Source of the DNA: Maricurvus nonylphenolicus
GTDB lineage: Bacteria; Pseudomonadota; Gammaproteobacteria; Pseudomonadales; Cellvibrionaceae
Reading direction: 5' to 3'
Assembly (NCBI RefSeq): GCF_042854845.1
Contig: NZ_AP031498.1
Location: forward strand, 124,001 to 188,000
Length of the DNA: 64,000 bases
Positions 16,423 to 25,291 of the stretch are shown in pieces (within the stretch, counting starts at the first letter, position 1; each line of letters begins with the position of its first letter). The position numbers were made by a program, and so were the translations under genes. The notes below the pieces were generated by a model that worked only from the letters and a program-made list of their open reading frames with translations, was not told the DNA's origin and did no database searches.

Positions 16423-17649
16423 CTAAAAAATATCCAGGCTGATTGTTTGCAAGGCCAATAATAACAGGCATAGAAACAAACCAATAATGGGTATAGATAC
16501 TGAGTAAGTTTTACAATCGACTGCAAGATCCCGTTGCTGCCGCTTCACCATTATTAAAGCGAGGTTCACCACAGCAAAAACACTCAGCATAATAAAACTG
16601 GTGGTTTTTGCTAACAGCGTGATAGGTAATAGGGTTGCGAATACCCAAATCAGCAAAGCAATAATCGTTGTGGCGATAATCGGTGTTTGGGTTTTGGCAT
16701 TCACATGGGCCAAAAAACTGGGGAATAATCCTTGAGAGGCCATGCCGTAAAGCAGGCGCGAGGCCATAATCAGTTGTACCAAGGCGCCATTGACTACAGC
16801 AAATAAACTGATAAGCCCAATAAAAGCCGTAGAGTAACCCGCGCTTTTAACGATAGTGGCCAGCGGTGCATCGCTGTTGGCCAGTTGCTCAATCGGCAAG
16901 CTGATAACGGCAATCAGTGCGACGCTGATATAGAGAATACTCGATACCACAATAGCAATTATGATCGCTCGGGGAAGGTTGCGCCTGGGGTCTTTAACCT
17001 CTTCAGCGACATTGACCATATCTTCAAAACCAATAAAAGCGTAGAACGCCAGGAAGCTGCCAACACCAATACTGAGCAGGTTGCTTGAACTGAACCCCTC
17101 AAAATTCAATGGCCTGCTGATGTCATAGTCACTTGTTAGGCCGCAATAGATCACAAATAGCAAACCACCAACTTCAATCAATGTAATCAGGGTAATAACC
17201 ACTGCGGATTCTTTAATACCCCAGGCCGCGATCACAGCCAGTATAAGCGCTAACAGGGTGATGGCGGTAAAGGGGGGTAATGGAATAAACAAGTTAAGAT
17301 AACCGACAAAACCGTTGCTAATTGCTGCGGCAGAAATAATGCCAGATAGCGCAACCATAATGGCGGTGATTTGAGAGGCCTTGGCGGAGTGCCAGGCTTC
17401 GAAAACAAAGATGGCAGAGCCGGCACTTCTGGGAAATCGCGATGACATCTCGGCATAGGACAGTGCGGTAAATGCCGCGATCACACCCGCCAGTAAAAAC
17501 GACAGTGGCATATAAATGCCAGCTTCGAGGCCAACTTTGCCTATAAGCACATAGATACCCGCACCGACAATGGTACCGATACCGTAAAAACTGATCGACC
17601 ACAGCGAAAGACTGCGCTTAAGGGCGGGTTGATTCTCGTGTTGGTTCAT
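16423..17649 (-). CDS. APC superfamily amino acid permease
   Basis: A 408-residue transporter with about twelve membrane helices. The N-terminal consensus of the APC family is clear: LSLWSISFYGIGTIVGAGIYVLIGKVGLEAG, and the unwound TM1 region GTIVGAGIY is intact. TM6 shows FLAFYAFIGFEDMVNVAEEVKDPRRNLPRAI. The length is a little below the usual 450 residues, so the last two helices may be absent or short. It probably imports an amino acid or polyamine by proton symport; specificity is unknown. The gene stands alone and is divergent from the DUF1761 gene. Confidence 0.85.
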   Translation of the reverse strand: MNQHENQPALKRSLSLWSISFYGIGTIVGAGIYVLIGKVGLEAGIYMPLSFLLAGVIAAFTALSYAEMSSRFPRSAGSAIFVFEAWHSAKASQITAIMVALSGIISAAAISNGFVGYLNLFIPLPPFTAITLLALILAVIAAWGIKESAVVITLITLIEVGGLLFVIYCGLTSDYDISRPLNFEGFSSSNLLSIGVGSFLAFYAFIGFEDMVNVAEEVKDPRRNLPRAIIIAIVVSSILYISVALIAVISLPIEQLANSDAPLATIVKSAGYSTAFIGLISLFAVVNGALVQLIMASRLLYGMASQGLFPSFLAHVNAKTQTPIIATTIIALLIWVFATLLPITLLAKTTSFIMLSVFAVVNLALIMVKRQQRDLAVDCKTYSVSIPIIGLFLCLLLLALQTISLDIF

Positions 17650-17717
17650 AGTGTATAGTTGGCCTTAACAAACCTCTATTCACTATAGTCGAAAAGAAAA
17701 CCCAATAAGGAACACCT

Positions 17718-18113
17718 ATGCTCGCACAAGCACTTATCCCCGTTATCGCTGCTACCTTTACCGGTATGGTGTTGGGGGCGCTGTGGTATTCACCGTTGCT
17801 GTTTGGCAAGGCGTGGATGGCCGCCATTGGTAAAACGCCGGAAACTCTCGGCAGTCAAACCCTGCCTATGGTGGGAAGTATAGTTGCCAGCTTGTTAATG
17901 GCTAGCGGGGTTGCTTTATTACTGGCGGCGCTGAATGTAACGTCTTTGTCTGAGGCCACCGCTGTTGGTGCCATTCTTGGCTTTTTGATAATTTTTCCGG
18001 CTCTGTTATCGGATAATTTGTTTTGTGGTTGGGGCAAGGGCCTGCTGTTGATTCAAGCGGGTTATCGGGTGTTGACGGTTGTGTTGATGGCCGTGGTTAT
18101 TTTTTTGCTGTAG
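17718..18113 (+). CDS. DUF1761 family membrane protein
   Basis: A 131-residue protein with four membrane helices at about residues 8-27, 52-72, 81-100 and 108-130. The DUF1761 signature is seen in FTGMVLGALWYSPLLFGKAWM. Family members are inner membrane proteins of unknown role. AAGGA lies 8 nt before the ATG. The gene ends in a REP-like hairpin shared with the convergent tesB gene. Confidence 0.8.
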   Translation: MLAQALIPVIAATFTGMVLGALWYSPLLFGKAWMAAIGKTPETLGSQTLPMVGSIVASLLMASGVALLLAALNVTSLSEATAVGAILGFLIIFPALLSDNLFCGWGKGLLLIQAGYRVLTVVLMAVVIFLL

Positions 18114-18126
18114 GTGGGTATGAGGT

Positions 18127-18153
18127 GGGGTCTGACCCTGCGGGCCAGACCCC
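18127..18153. repeat. REP-like palindrome GGGGTCTGACCC
   Basis: Arms GGGGTCTGACCC and GGGCCAGACCCC around TGC, 11 of 12 pairs, then GAGTTTGT. The same core with GAATTTGT on its right flank occurs at 44857-44890. It sits between the convergent DUF1761 and tesB genes and could stop transcription from both sides. Confidence 0.7.
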
Positions 18154-18162
18154 GAGTTTGTC

Positions 18163-19032
18163 TTAACCTTTCATCGAACGCATCAATCCTTCCTGGCTTG
18201 ATGAGGCTACCAGCTTACCTTCGCGGTTATAAAACTGGCCAAAGTTCAGACCGCAACCACTGGACGATACCGGGCCATTCATGTGGTAGTAATGCCAATC
18301 GTTGATATCGAATTCATTGTGAATCCACAGGGAGTGATCCAGGCTGGCAACCATCAATTTGTTGAAGTGATCACGCATGCCATGAGGCAGTATGGCAGAA
18401 ATAATCAGACGCATGTCCGACACATAGGCCAGGAATGACTGGTGCATCGGGAAGCTGGCATCCAGTTTGTGTTTGGGTTTAAACCAAAAGCCCTGTGTCG
18501 AGGACTGGCCTTTTGAGGTAGTCGACGGTAAATCGCCCACGGTTCTTATATCAAAACATTGAAATGCATCAGCAGGCGTGGGGCGAGTGAAGTCCGGGTT
18601 TTCGGCGATAAAGGCCTTAACGCGGTCTTCATCATTCTCCAGCGTTTCCGGCGCAGGGACATCGGGAATGCAGTCACTGTGTTCCAGACCTTGCTCGGGA
18701 ATTTTAAACGAAACCGAGGTGTTAAAAATCGCTTTGCCATGTTGCTTGGCCACAACTCGACGGGTGGTAAAGGAGCCGCCGTCACGGATTGGGTCCACCT
18801 CGAAGATGATAGGATGGTTGATATCGCCAGGGCGCAGGAAGTAGGCGTGCATGGAGTGCATCTGCCGGTCCTCGGGTACGGTGCGGATAGCGGAGTTTAG
18901 TGACTGAGCCAGCACCTGGCCTCCAAAAACACGAAACAGTTCATTCTCTTCGGGGGTAAAACCACGAAACAGCAGGGTATCAAGTTGTTCGGTTTGCAGG
19001 ATGCCTTGTAATTGCTCTGTCGGATTGCTCAT
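18163..19032 (-). CDS. tesB: Acyl-CoA thioesterase II
   Basis: A 289-residue double hotdog thioesterase that hydrolyses medium- and long-chain acyl-CoA. N-terminal hotdog: RVFGGQVLAQSLNSAIRTVPEDRQMHSMHAYFLRPGD. C-terminal hotdog: ASLDHSLWIHNEFDINDWHYYHMNGPVSSSGCGLNFGQFYNREGKLVASSSQEGLMR, which holds the Asp, Thr/Ser and Gln positions of the TesB active site. Length and motifs match E. coli TesB (286 aa). It is monocistronic. Confidence 0.93.
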   Translation of the reverse strand: MSNPTEQLQGILQTEQLDTLLFRGFTPEENELFRVFGGQVLAQSLNSAIRTVPEDRQMHSMHAYFLRPGDINHPIIFEVDPIRDGGSFTTRRVVAKQHGKAIFNTSVSFKIPEQGLEHSDCIPDVPAPETLENDEDRVKAFIAENPDFTRPTPADAFQCFDIRTVGDLPSTTSKGQSSTQGFWFKPKHKLDASFPMHQSFLAYVSDMRLIISAILPHGMRDHFNKLMVASLDHSLWIHNEFDINDWHYYHMNGPVSSSGCGLNFGQFYNREGKLVASSSQEGLMRSMKG

Positions 19033-19196
19033 TTTTCACTCTATCTCATTCATCTGTTCAGATTAGAGACTATAAAAGATAGCGTGCTATTGAGGTAGAG
19101 CTAATTTTTTTACTTTTAGGGGGGAATGTGACATATACCGGCCCGGCTAGCGTTATTGCGATCGCCGGGCTATCTGTGGGTTATGGGGTCGAATGG

Positions 19197-20000
19197 TTAA
19201 ATCATCAAAATGCTGCGATCCATCCGCTCAACAATCTTTTCGATCATATTGCCCCGCAGTGCGCCGTGTAGGCCTGATCGCTGCTGGCTGGCAATCAGCA
19301 CCAGATTGGCATCGATATCTTCGGCAACCTTGCAGATCACATCCTGAGGGTCGCCGATCTTTACGTGTATCTTGTCATTATCAATGCCGGTTTGGCTGGC
19401 GATCTGTGCCCGGTCAGGGTACTCCATGGAATCGTTGTAGGCATTGACAGCGTGGGTATCCAAACCGAACAGTGAGGACAGGGATTCGGCTGCCTCCACA
19501 ACCCGTTGGTTGCGCTCGGCATATTTGTTGTCCTGGGTTTTTAGTGTGCAAAGTATGGTGTTGGCTTTGCTGTAATCCTGATCCGATGAAATCAAAATGG
19601 GATTACTGGCTTTGCGTAACAGTTTCCATTTGTCATCGTTGAAGAAAGTGCCAGGCAGATCACTGTAATAGGGCACAATAGTTAATATGGCGTCGTTTTG
19701 TTTGCTGACTTTGAGAACCGCTTCATCCCAATTGTAAGTCCAGATAAATTGTAGGCTGTAAGGAATGTGCAGTTCTTTCAGTGGCGTGTGAACCTTGTCT
19801 TCTAACCAGGTATTCGAGCAGGAAATCAGGTCAAGGTTTTCTGATTCTTTTGAGGTTGGCGAAATAGCAACAAGCACTTCGATATCGGAGTTATCTTCAG
19901 CGGATTTGACCATCTGAACAAAGTTATCGAGCGCGGGTTGATGATAGTGGCAAGGATCAACCAGTACGATAACGGTTTCACGAGTCTTTGGCGTATTCAT
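19197..20000 (-). CDS. Tandem universal stress protein (UspE-like)
   Basis: The ATG at 20000 is chosen because GAGGTCACTT precedes it; the longer frame to 20075 adds 25 residues without a site. The 267-residue protein has two Usp domains. The first starts ETVIVLVDPCHYHQPALDNFV. The second starts NTILCTLKTQDNKYAERNQRVVEAAESL and ends LVLIASQQRSGLHGALRGNMIEKIVERMDRSILMI. The glycine loop near the end resembles the Usp ATP-binding G-x2-G-x9-G motif, but the final Ser/Thr is replaced (RGNM). UspE-type proteins act in stress survival and motility control. Confidence 0.85.
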   Translation of the reverse strand: MNTPKTRETVIVLVDPCHYHQPALDNFVQMVKSAEDNSDIEVLVAISPTSKESENLDLISCSNTWLEDKVHTPLKELHIPYSLQFIWTYNWDEAVLKVSKQNDAILTIVPYYSDLPGTFFNDDKWKLLRKASNPILISSDQDYSKANTILCTLKTQDNKYAERNQRVVEAAESLSSLFGLDTHAVNAYNDSMEYPDRAQIASQTGIDNDKIHVKIGDPQDVICKVAEDIDANLVLIASQQRSGLHGALRGNMIEKIVERMDRSILMI

Positions 20001-20154
20001 AAGTGACCTCAATGTCTGTGTTGTCGTTGAGATCAGTGTAGTCTGGCTTTGCCGAAAAAAATTGATCCAGGTCATTTTTTCAGGCGGGATTGCAGTTCTT
20101 TACACGGGCAGCATTTTTCTTAACTTTTAAACGCTAGCATTGAAATTTAAAGAC

Positions 20155-20187
20155 AATAAAAAGGCCAGCGCTTGTGTGGCTGGCCTT
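20155..20187 (-). terminator. Intrinsic terminator for the small membrane protein gene
   Basis: On the minus strand, AAGGCCAGC pairs with GCTGGCCTT around a 9-nt loop and is followed by TTTTTATTG. It lies 20 nt beyond the stop of the gene at 20207-20416. Confidence 0.7.
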
Positions 20188-20206
20188 GTGAAGATAGGTA
20201 ACTATC

Positions 20207-20416
20207 TTAGTGGTGTGGGTGATGGGCTTTCCACCACAGGTGGGCGTGGTGGCCTACATACCAGATAACACCGATGGCAATGGTCGACAGTGTTAGCGGC
20301 ATGCTATAGGCAGGGCCTTGATCGATATAAAATAAAAATCCCATCATGATTAAAAACAACGCCATGCAGGATTGTAAATCCAAACGTTGGCCATTTTTAA
20401 AGTCAGGATGCAACAT
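20207..20416 (-). CDS. Small two-helix membrane protein (69 aa)
   Basis: A 69-residue protein with two membrane helices at about residues 17-31 and 37-56 and a histidine-rich cytoplasmic or periplasmic tail (HHAHLWWKAHHPHH). GGAGGTGACCC lies immediately upstream of the ATG, a near-perfect Shine-Dalgarno, and a good terminator follows, so translation is well supported although no family is recognised. The histidine cluster could bind metal; that is inference. Confidence 0.65.
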   Translation of the reverse strand: MLHPDFKNGQRLDLQSCMALFLIMMGFLFYIDQGPAYSMPLTLSTIAIGVIWYVGHHAHLWWKAHHPHH

Positions 20417-20551
20417 GGGTCACCTCCCTTTACAGCTTAAGTACCTTAAGTATATCGCGTGTCATGGGAGGTTTTTAAAAGGTTTGGCTCTAAACAGATT
20501 TGTCATAGATACCAAGCCTTATATAGAAAATACCTGTACTCATGCCTCGCC

Positions 20552-20571
20552 ATTCCCGCGAAAGCGGGAAT
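20552..20571. repeat. ATTCCC-N8-GGGAAT hairpin (dRS3-like)
   Basis: A perfect palindrome ATTCCCGC-GAAA-GCGGGAAT. Its form, ATTCCC-N8-GGGAAT, equals the dRS3 repeat described in Neisseria, and similar hairpins are widespread in proteobacteria. It lies just past the end of the GGDEF gene. Confidence 0.7.
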
Positions 20572-20580
20572 CCATAACCC

Positions 20581-22116
20581 CTAGATTCCCTCTTTGTTGG
20601 GAATAACATTATTCACCTGATTTCGCCCTAGTGCCTTGGCGTGATAAAGCGCTTTATCGGCTTGATCAACCAGATCATTGGGCGACTTGTTGTGATCAGG
20701 TGTAAGCACCGCAATGCCTGCGCTGACGGTGACATGTTGGTAGGGTGAGCGGTGAGGTATTTGTAAAGATTCTACGGCTTGACGAAGTTGTTCACCGATT
20801 TGCATCGCGCCATCCTGATCGGTATTCGGCAAAATAATTGCAAACTCTTCGCCGCCGTAACGGGACACCAGGTCGCTGGCGCGTTGGCAATGTTTCTGTA
20901 AGGTTTGGGCAATCTGACGCAGGGTGTCATCACCGGCCAGGTGGCCGTAGTGATCGTTATAGGGTTTAAAGTGATCGATATCGATCATCAGTAAGGCAAG
21001 GTTTCCGCGACTGCGTTGAGCGCGACGCCATTCTACCTCCAGTACCCATTCAAATTCCGCGCGGCTGTAAATATCGGTGAGATGATCCATACGAGCGGTT
21101 TTGGTAAGTTGCGCTAGTGTTACTTGAATTTTCAGAAGTTGCTCTATGCGGCACTGAAAATAGTCCGCCGTTTTATGCGTATAAATGATTTCATTGGCAC
21201 CGGATTTTAGCAGCTGCAGTTCAAGTTCTTCATGGCTCTGTTCAAGTAGGATGACGATGGGCAGCTGCAGCTCGTCGACTTGCTTGCGAATAGTTTGGCA
21301 AATATCAATGGTGTTATAGCCGGCAAAGTGGTGCTGCAACACGACGAGATTAGGTTGTTCGGGATCACCCAGTAATTGCTGAATATGCGCAGGCCCTTTT
21401 GCCGGTTGAATATCTTTATGGTGACGCAGTTCGCTCAACAAGTGCCAGTGTTTGATTAAGTCACCGAGAAACATCAATTGTTGCCGTGGCCTATAAAGGC
21501 ATGCCGTTTCCAGGTTAAGCGGCAGGCCTTGCCCGGCAAGAAAGGTTTGTAGTTCTTGCGGTGTAGGTAGGCCGAGCAGGTGATTGTCATCTCCAAAGTC
21601 GAGACTGGGGATGCGATGATCAAAATTGCCCTGCTGCCAGTAGTGCTGTTGTTGTTTCAGATTATCCCGTGCGGTAGGGCTGACAATGGGGACCTGATCC
21701 AGGCCGTTGTCCCTGCAAATGCTTTGCACCACTTGATCATCATCAATATTGAGCCCGTCTACCCACAGGGCCTGGTAAAAGGCCTGGCGCAATTGGTCGG
21801 CCTGGGCACTGTCCCTGCGCTGCAGTTCGGTGATAATCAGGGTTGCCTTGTGGGTATTGGGCCTGGCCGGCGGCATGGCAATGGCAACATCGGGGGCGCG
21901 GTGGCGAACGTGGAAGACTTCAGTGGCGAGAATGGATTGTTCTTGCAGGCTGGCGTCCTGATGTTCGATATCCTGGGCGTGTTCAATTAGGCACCAATGT
22001 GCATCGGGCGGGCTCTCCATCGCCAGAAAGCGTTGATGCAGGGCATAGCAAAAGGGGCAGTTAAGGTCTGCGTATATGCGTAATTGGCCCGTAATTGGAG
22101 TTTGAGAGGTGGTCAT
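20581..22116 (-). CDS. DsbA-like / receiver-like / GGDEF fusion protein
   Basis: A 511-residue protein with no signal peptide or membrane helix. Residues 11-200 look like a DsbA/FrnE-type thioredoxin fold: CPFC at 20-23 right after the first strand, a helical insert, and a cis-Pro-like RIPS at 168-171. Residues 250-330 have a receiver-like alternation (NLVVLQHHFAG, LPIVILLEQSHEE, KSGANEII), but the phospho-acceptor Asp is Gln261. Residues 340-505 form a GGDEF domain: GGEEF at 421-425, metal Asp in IDIDHFKPYND, and an allosteric I-site RASD at 412-415. It should make cyclic di-GMP, probably under control of the redox-type domain. The combination is unusual. It is divergent from a periplasmic binding protein gene. 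Confidence 0.85.
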   Translation of the reverse strand: MTTSQTPITGQLRIYADLNCPFCYALHQRFLAMESPPDAHWCLIEHAQDIEHQDASLQEQSILATEVFHVRHRAPDVAIAMPPARPNTHKATLIITELQRRDSAQADQLRQAFYQALWVDGLNIDDDQVVQSICRDNGLDQVPIVSPTARDNLKQQQHYWQQGNFDHRIPSLDFGDDNHLLGLPTPQELQTFLAGQGLPLNLETACLYRPRQQLMFLGDLIKHWHLLSELRHHKDIQPAKGPAHIQQLLGDPEQPNLVVLQHHFAGYNTIDICQTIRKQVDELQLPIVILLEQSHEELELQLLKSGANEIIYTHKTADYFQCRIEQLLKIQVTLAQLTKTARMDHLTDIYSRAEFEWVLEVEWRRAQRSRGNLALLMIDIDHFKPYNDHYGHLAGDDTLRQIAQTLQKHCQRASDLVSRYGGEEFAIILPNTDQDGAMQIGEQLRQAVESLQIPHRSPYQHVTVSAGIAVLTPDHNKSPNDLVDQADKALYHAKALGRNQVNNVIPNKEGI

Positions 22117-22208
22117 CTATGCTTAATATGGCGCGATATTTAACTTTCTGTTGCTTTAAGCCTAGTTCAGACACGGTTTTACACCAGTTATTGCCAGAGG
22201 AGGCGGTT

Positions 22209-22982
22209 ATGCGGCGTATGCTGTTAAGTGTGCTGATGTTATGGCCGCTGCTTGCTGTTGCCGACAATGCCTCGTTAGATACCCCCTCTGCAGAAACCAT
22301 CACCCTGCGTTACCCCACGGTAAGGTCACCGGATGAAAATGCCGTTGCCTTCTATTCTGGTGAGTATCTACGGCGCCTGTTCGAGTCCAGCCAATTTGAG
22401 TTGGTTCCTGTGTTGGTACCAACAAACCTTAGGTTATTGGCAGAACTAAGAGAGAACAGGTTCGATTTAATGTTGTTACCCACTCACCCGGCGATACAGA
22501 AGGAGGTAGGTAAAGGGTTGTTCATATACTACCCTGAGATTTTTTTTACGAGCACTATCGAGTTATTCGGTTTATCTGAAAGATCTTGGAAGAACTTATC
22601 GCTGGATCAACTTAAGGATTATCATCTGGGAGTGCCAAGCGGTATTTCCGAGCAGATGATTGCCATGTATTTAGATCAAGCCCCGCTAGGCAGGGTTAGT
22701 CATTACTATAAAAAGCAGCAGATGATTAAGGCGTTGATGACAAGACGGGTGGACCTCGTGCTCAGTGAACGCATTGGAATAGATCAGGCGGTAATATCGT
22801 TGGGGGTGGCTGAGCGCGTTCAGTCAGTAGCTACTTTGAAGCAGTTGGATGCAATAATTGCTTTTAGGGCTACATTAGAGCCGCAGATGTTAGCTGCATT
22901 AACTCAATATTTGGATAACCTTTTAAAAGACTTTGACCGGCATGGGGTCTACCGGTCAATTTTGCAGGAATACCATCATTAA
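22209..22982 (+). CDS. Periplasmic solute-binding protein, SBP family 3-like
   Basis: The ATG at 22209 is preferred: AGAGGAGG lies just upstream and the product then begins with a signal peptide (MRRMLLSVLMLWPLLAVA). The mature part of about 240 residues has the family 3 pattern: TITLRYPTVRSPDENAVAFYSGEYLRRLFE, LRENRFDLMLLPTHPAIQKEV, DYHLGVPSGISEQMIAMYL and RRVDLVLSERIGIDQAV. Without a transporter nearby it may be a sensor module instead of an importer part. It is 92 nt from the divergent GGDEF fusion and could feed a signal to it. Confidence 0.75.
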   Translation: MRRMLLSVLMLWPLLAVADNASLDTPSAETITLRYPTVRSPDENAVAFYSGEYLRRLFESSQFELVPVLVPTNLRLLAELRENRFDLMLLPTHPAIQKEVGKGLFIYYPEIFFTSTIELFGLSERSWKNLSLDQLKDYHLGVPSGISEQMIAMYLDQAPLGRVSHYYKKQQMIKALMTRRVDLVLSERIGIDQAVISLGVAERVQSVATLKQLDAIIAFRATLEPQMLAALTQYLDNLLKDFDRHGVYRSILQEYHH

Positions 22983-23001
22983 TGACGGACGCTGTTAGTG
23001 A

Positions 23002-23625
23002 TTAAAGCGATAAGACTTGCTTGGCTTTCTGCTTGGCGTCTTCCGGTGCAACACCTAGTAATCTGAGAATAGCTTCAGCGGTTTCAATGCGAGTAGCCTT
23101 ATTAAGGCCGTTTTTAAGTTGCAGGGTAACCGAAACGATGGCCATGGCGATAATTTGCAGTTCTAGCAGTTGGTTAATGCTCAAGGGCGTTGAACCTTGA
23201 CGCTTGGCCAGCTTCAAGTCGCGGCGCATGATTTGGGCAATATCCTGACGAAAGTCATCGAGATAATGCCAGGCGCCGATCAGTACATGGCCCCAGGCTT
23301 CGGCAATAACGGCACGTTTGACGATCTTATCGGTAGAGACAATGACTTTATCAAGCCCGTCTTCCAGGTCGGCGACCTCTCCGGCAATTTCTTCTGCCAT
23401 CTCCATAGCCACGACAACAGCTGCTTCGCGGGCCAGTGATTCACGGTCATCGAAATGGTTGTAGAAGGTACCATTGGCCAGTCCCGCCGCCTGGGTAATT
23501 TCCTTGATAGAGGCCGATTCAAACCCCTTTTGGGCGATGACTTGAATGGCGCTGTCAATCAACGCGGCGCGGGTGCGTTCGCGCTTACCTTGGGTGAGGG
23601 ATTTGTTGCTGAAATAACGGTCCAC
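23002..23625 (-). CDS. TetR family transcriptional regulator
   Basis: A 207-residue regulator. The N-terminal DNA-binding helix-turn-helix is GKRERTRAALIDSAIQVIAQKGFESASIKEITQAAGLANGTFYNHFDDRESL. The remaining helices form a ligand domain of unknown specificity. It is divergent from the sulfatase gene. The gap contains TGAGA-N4-TCTCA (23731-23744) and CTCTCATAAATG (23705-23716), elements that recur upstream of the monooxygenase and the TonB receptor. This makes it the probable regulator of the 23805-33398 genes. Confidence 0.92.
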   Translation of the reverse strand: MDRYFSNKSLTQGKRERTRAALIDSAIQVIAQKGFESASIKEITQAAGLANGTFYNHFDDRESLAREAAVVVAMEMAEEIAGEVADLEDGLDKVIVSTDKIVKRAVIAEAWGHVLIGAWHYLDDFRQDIAQIMRRDLKLAKRQGSTPLSINQLLELQIIAMAIVSVTLQLKNGLNKATRIETAEAILRLLGVAPEDAKQKAKQVLSL

Positions 23626-23704
23626 GATGCTAACTCATTGTTTTTAAAACAGTGGAGAAAAGTCTAGCATGAGGGATATTGCTTTTCTATCAATTATGGG
23701 ATTT

Positions 23705-23744
23705 CTCTCATAAATGTATGTATAATAATTTGAGAGTTGTCTCA
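23705..23744. promoter_or_regulatory. Probable TetR operators and promoter of the sulfatase gene
   Basis: CTCTCATAAATG (23705-23716), a perfect -10 box TATAAT (23721-23726), and the palindrome TGAGA-GTTG-TCTCA (23731-23744) lie in the tetR/sulfatase gap. A repressor on either site would cover the -10 box. The palindrome has the same form as the one at 26603. Confidence 0.65.
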
Positions 23745-23804
23745 TTTTGGGGTGGGTAAGTATCCCTGATGGGGTATATTTTCAATATGAGGGGAGCAGT
23801 ACCA

Positions 23805-25265
23805 ATGTTTAGAGCGTGGATTACCCTAGCCGTTGTGCTGGTCAGTACAGTCAGTCAGGCCCAGCTGGCGCCCAATATCGTCCTGATTCTGGCCGATGAT
23901 ATGGGTTGGAAGGATGTTGGCTACCACGGCAGTGAAATTAACACGCCTCATATTGATCGTTTGGCAACAGAAGGGCTCAGGCTGGATCGCTTTTATACAC
24001 AGCCGACCTGCAGCCCGACCCGCGCGGCGTTATTGACCGGAAATTCCTCACTGGCGTTGGGTGTTACAGGGCCTCTGTCGAAAATTAACCCAACCGGTTT
24101 ACCGCTGAATCAGCGTTTGTTACCCGAGTATCTGAAAGAACAGCATTATCAAACGGCCCTGGTGGGTAAGTGGCATTTGGGCTATCTACAAAAAGCTTAT
24201 GGGCCAAGGGCGCGTGGATTTGATCACTTTTATGGCCATCTTACCGGCGGTATTGGTTATTGGGATCACGTTCATGGCGGTGGCCTTGATTGGCAGCGCA
24301 ACGGTAAAACCCTGCGTGAAGACGGTTACAGCACCCACCTGCTGCGTGATGAAGCGATTAAGGTGATTACCGAGCGAGACAAAACCAAGCCGCTGTTTTT
24401 GTATGCGAGCTTTAATGCACCGCACTTGCCTAATGAAGCGCCGGAAGCATCTATCAAACGCTACGCACATTTACCCGACAAGAACCGTCAGGTTCACGCC
24501 GCCATGGTTGAAGAGCTGGACGCCGCTATTGGCTCCATTGTCGAAACTCTGCAGCAAGAAGGTATCTTAGATAACACCCTGATCTGGTTTATGAGTGACA
24601 ACGGAGGGCTTAATCTCTCCTCCTATTCCGGTAGTGGCGTGGTGACCTTGGCAAACTGGGTAGATGATTGGTTTGATCCCGGTGAAGCCCCTTTTACGAT
24701 TCTGGAATTTATTCGAGTGAATGTGTTAGAAGGCGCAGCAGACAATACTCCGCTGCGCAAAGGCAAGCAGTCAATTTATGAAGGGGGGGTCAGGGTACCG
24801 TCCTTTGTTTACTGGCAGGGCAGACTGCAGCCAAGTGAGTTACAGCAGATGATAACGGTGCAAGATGTTACTCCAACCCTGTTAGCTGCCGCCGGTTTAC
24901 AACTTGCCGATCAGAATTTTGAAGGCGCTAACCATTGGCCCTATTTAAGTGGCGAGTCGAAGGCAATAGATCGCGACCGCCCTTACATCATTGTGTCGAC
25001 AGACGGTGAAGCGGTTTACCGCTTCCCGTGGAAATTACTGAAATTGTCTTCCGGTGAAACAGAACTCTATAACCTGCAACAAGACCCTGTTGAAGCCGTA
25101 AACCTGACCGAACAATTCCCCGATACCGTGGCCAAGTTACAAAAAGATTTGGAGAGTGCTGTTAGGGGAGAAAGTATTCATATCCCTATCTATAAAGCCA
25201 TCATGAATATGGATTTTTTTGGCGGCGAAGAAACCCTGCCGCCCTGGGCTGAGCAAGTTAATTAA
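23805..25265 (+). CDS. Secreted sulfatase (formylglycine type)
   Basis: The ATG at 23805 is chosen because GAGGGGAG lies upstream and the product then starts with a signal peptide (MFRAWITLAVVLVSTVSQAQ); ATG codons at 23769 and 23787 are also in frame. The 486-residue protein has metal ligands Asp31-Asp32 (LADDMGW) and the sulfatase signature CSPTR with Cys69, which is converted to formylglycine. GKWHLG and the second metal-site motif SDNGG are also present. It resembles arylsulfatase A/B types and is probably periplasmic. The substrate is unknown. It opens the catabolic cluster and is 26 nt ahead of an MFS gene. Confidence 0.92.
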   Translation: MFRAWITLAVVLVSTVSQAQLAPNIVLILADDMGWKDVGYHGSEINTPHIDRLATEGLRLDRFYTQPTCSPTRAALLTGNSSLALGVTGPLSKINPTGLPLNQRLLPEYLKEQHYQTALVGKWHLGYLQKAYGPRARGFDHFYGHLTGGIGYWDHVHGGGLDWQRNGKTLREDGYSTHLLRDEAIKVITERDKTKPLFLYASFNAPHLPNEAPEASIKRYAHLPDKNRQVHAAMVEELDAAIGSIVETLQQEGILDNTLIWFMSDNGGLNLSSYSGSGVVTLANWVDDWFDPGEAPFTILEFIRVNVLEGAADNTPLRKGKQSIYEGGVRVPSFVYWQGRLQPSELQQMITVQDVTPTLLAAAGLQLADQNFEGANHWPYLSGESKAIDRDRPYIIVSTDGEAVYRFPWKLLKLSSGETELYNLQQDPVEAVNLTEQFPDTVAKLQKDLESAVRGESIHIPIYKAIMNMDFFGGEETLPPWAEQVN

Positions 25266-25291
25266 GCCGCTGATTTAAAAGAGTCCATAAC

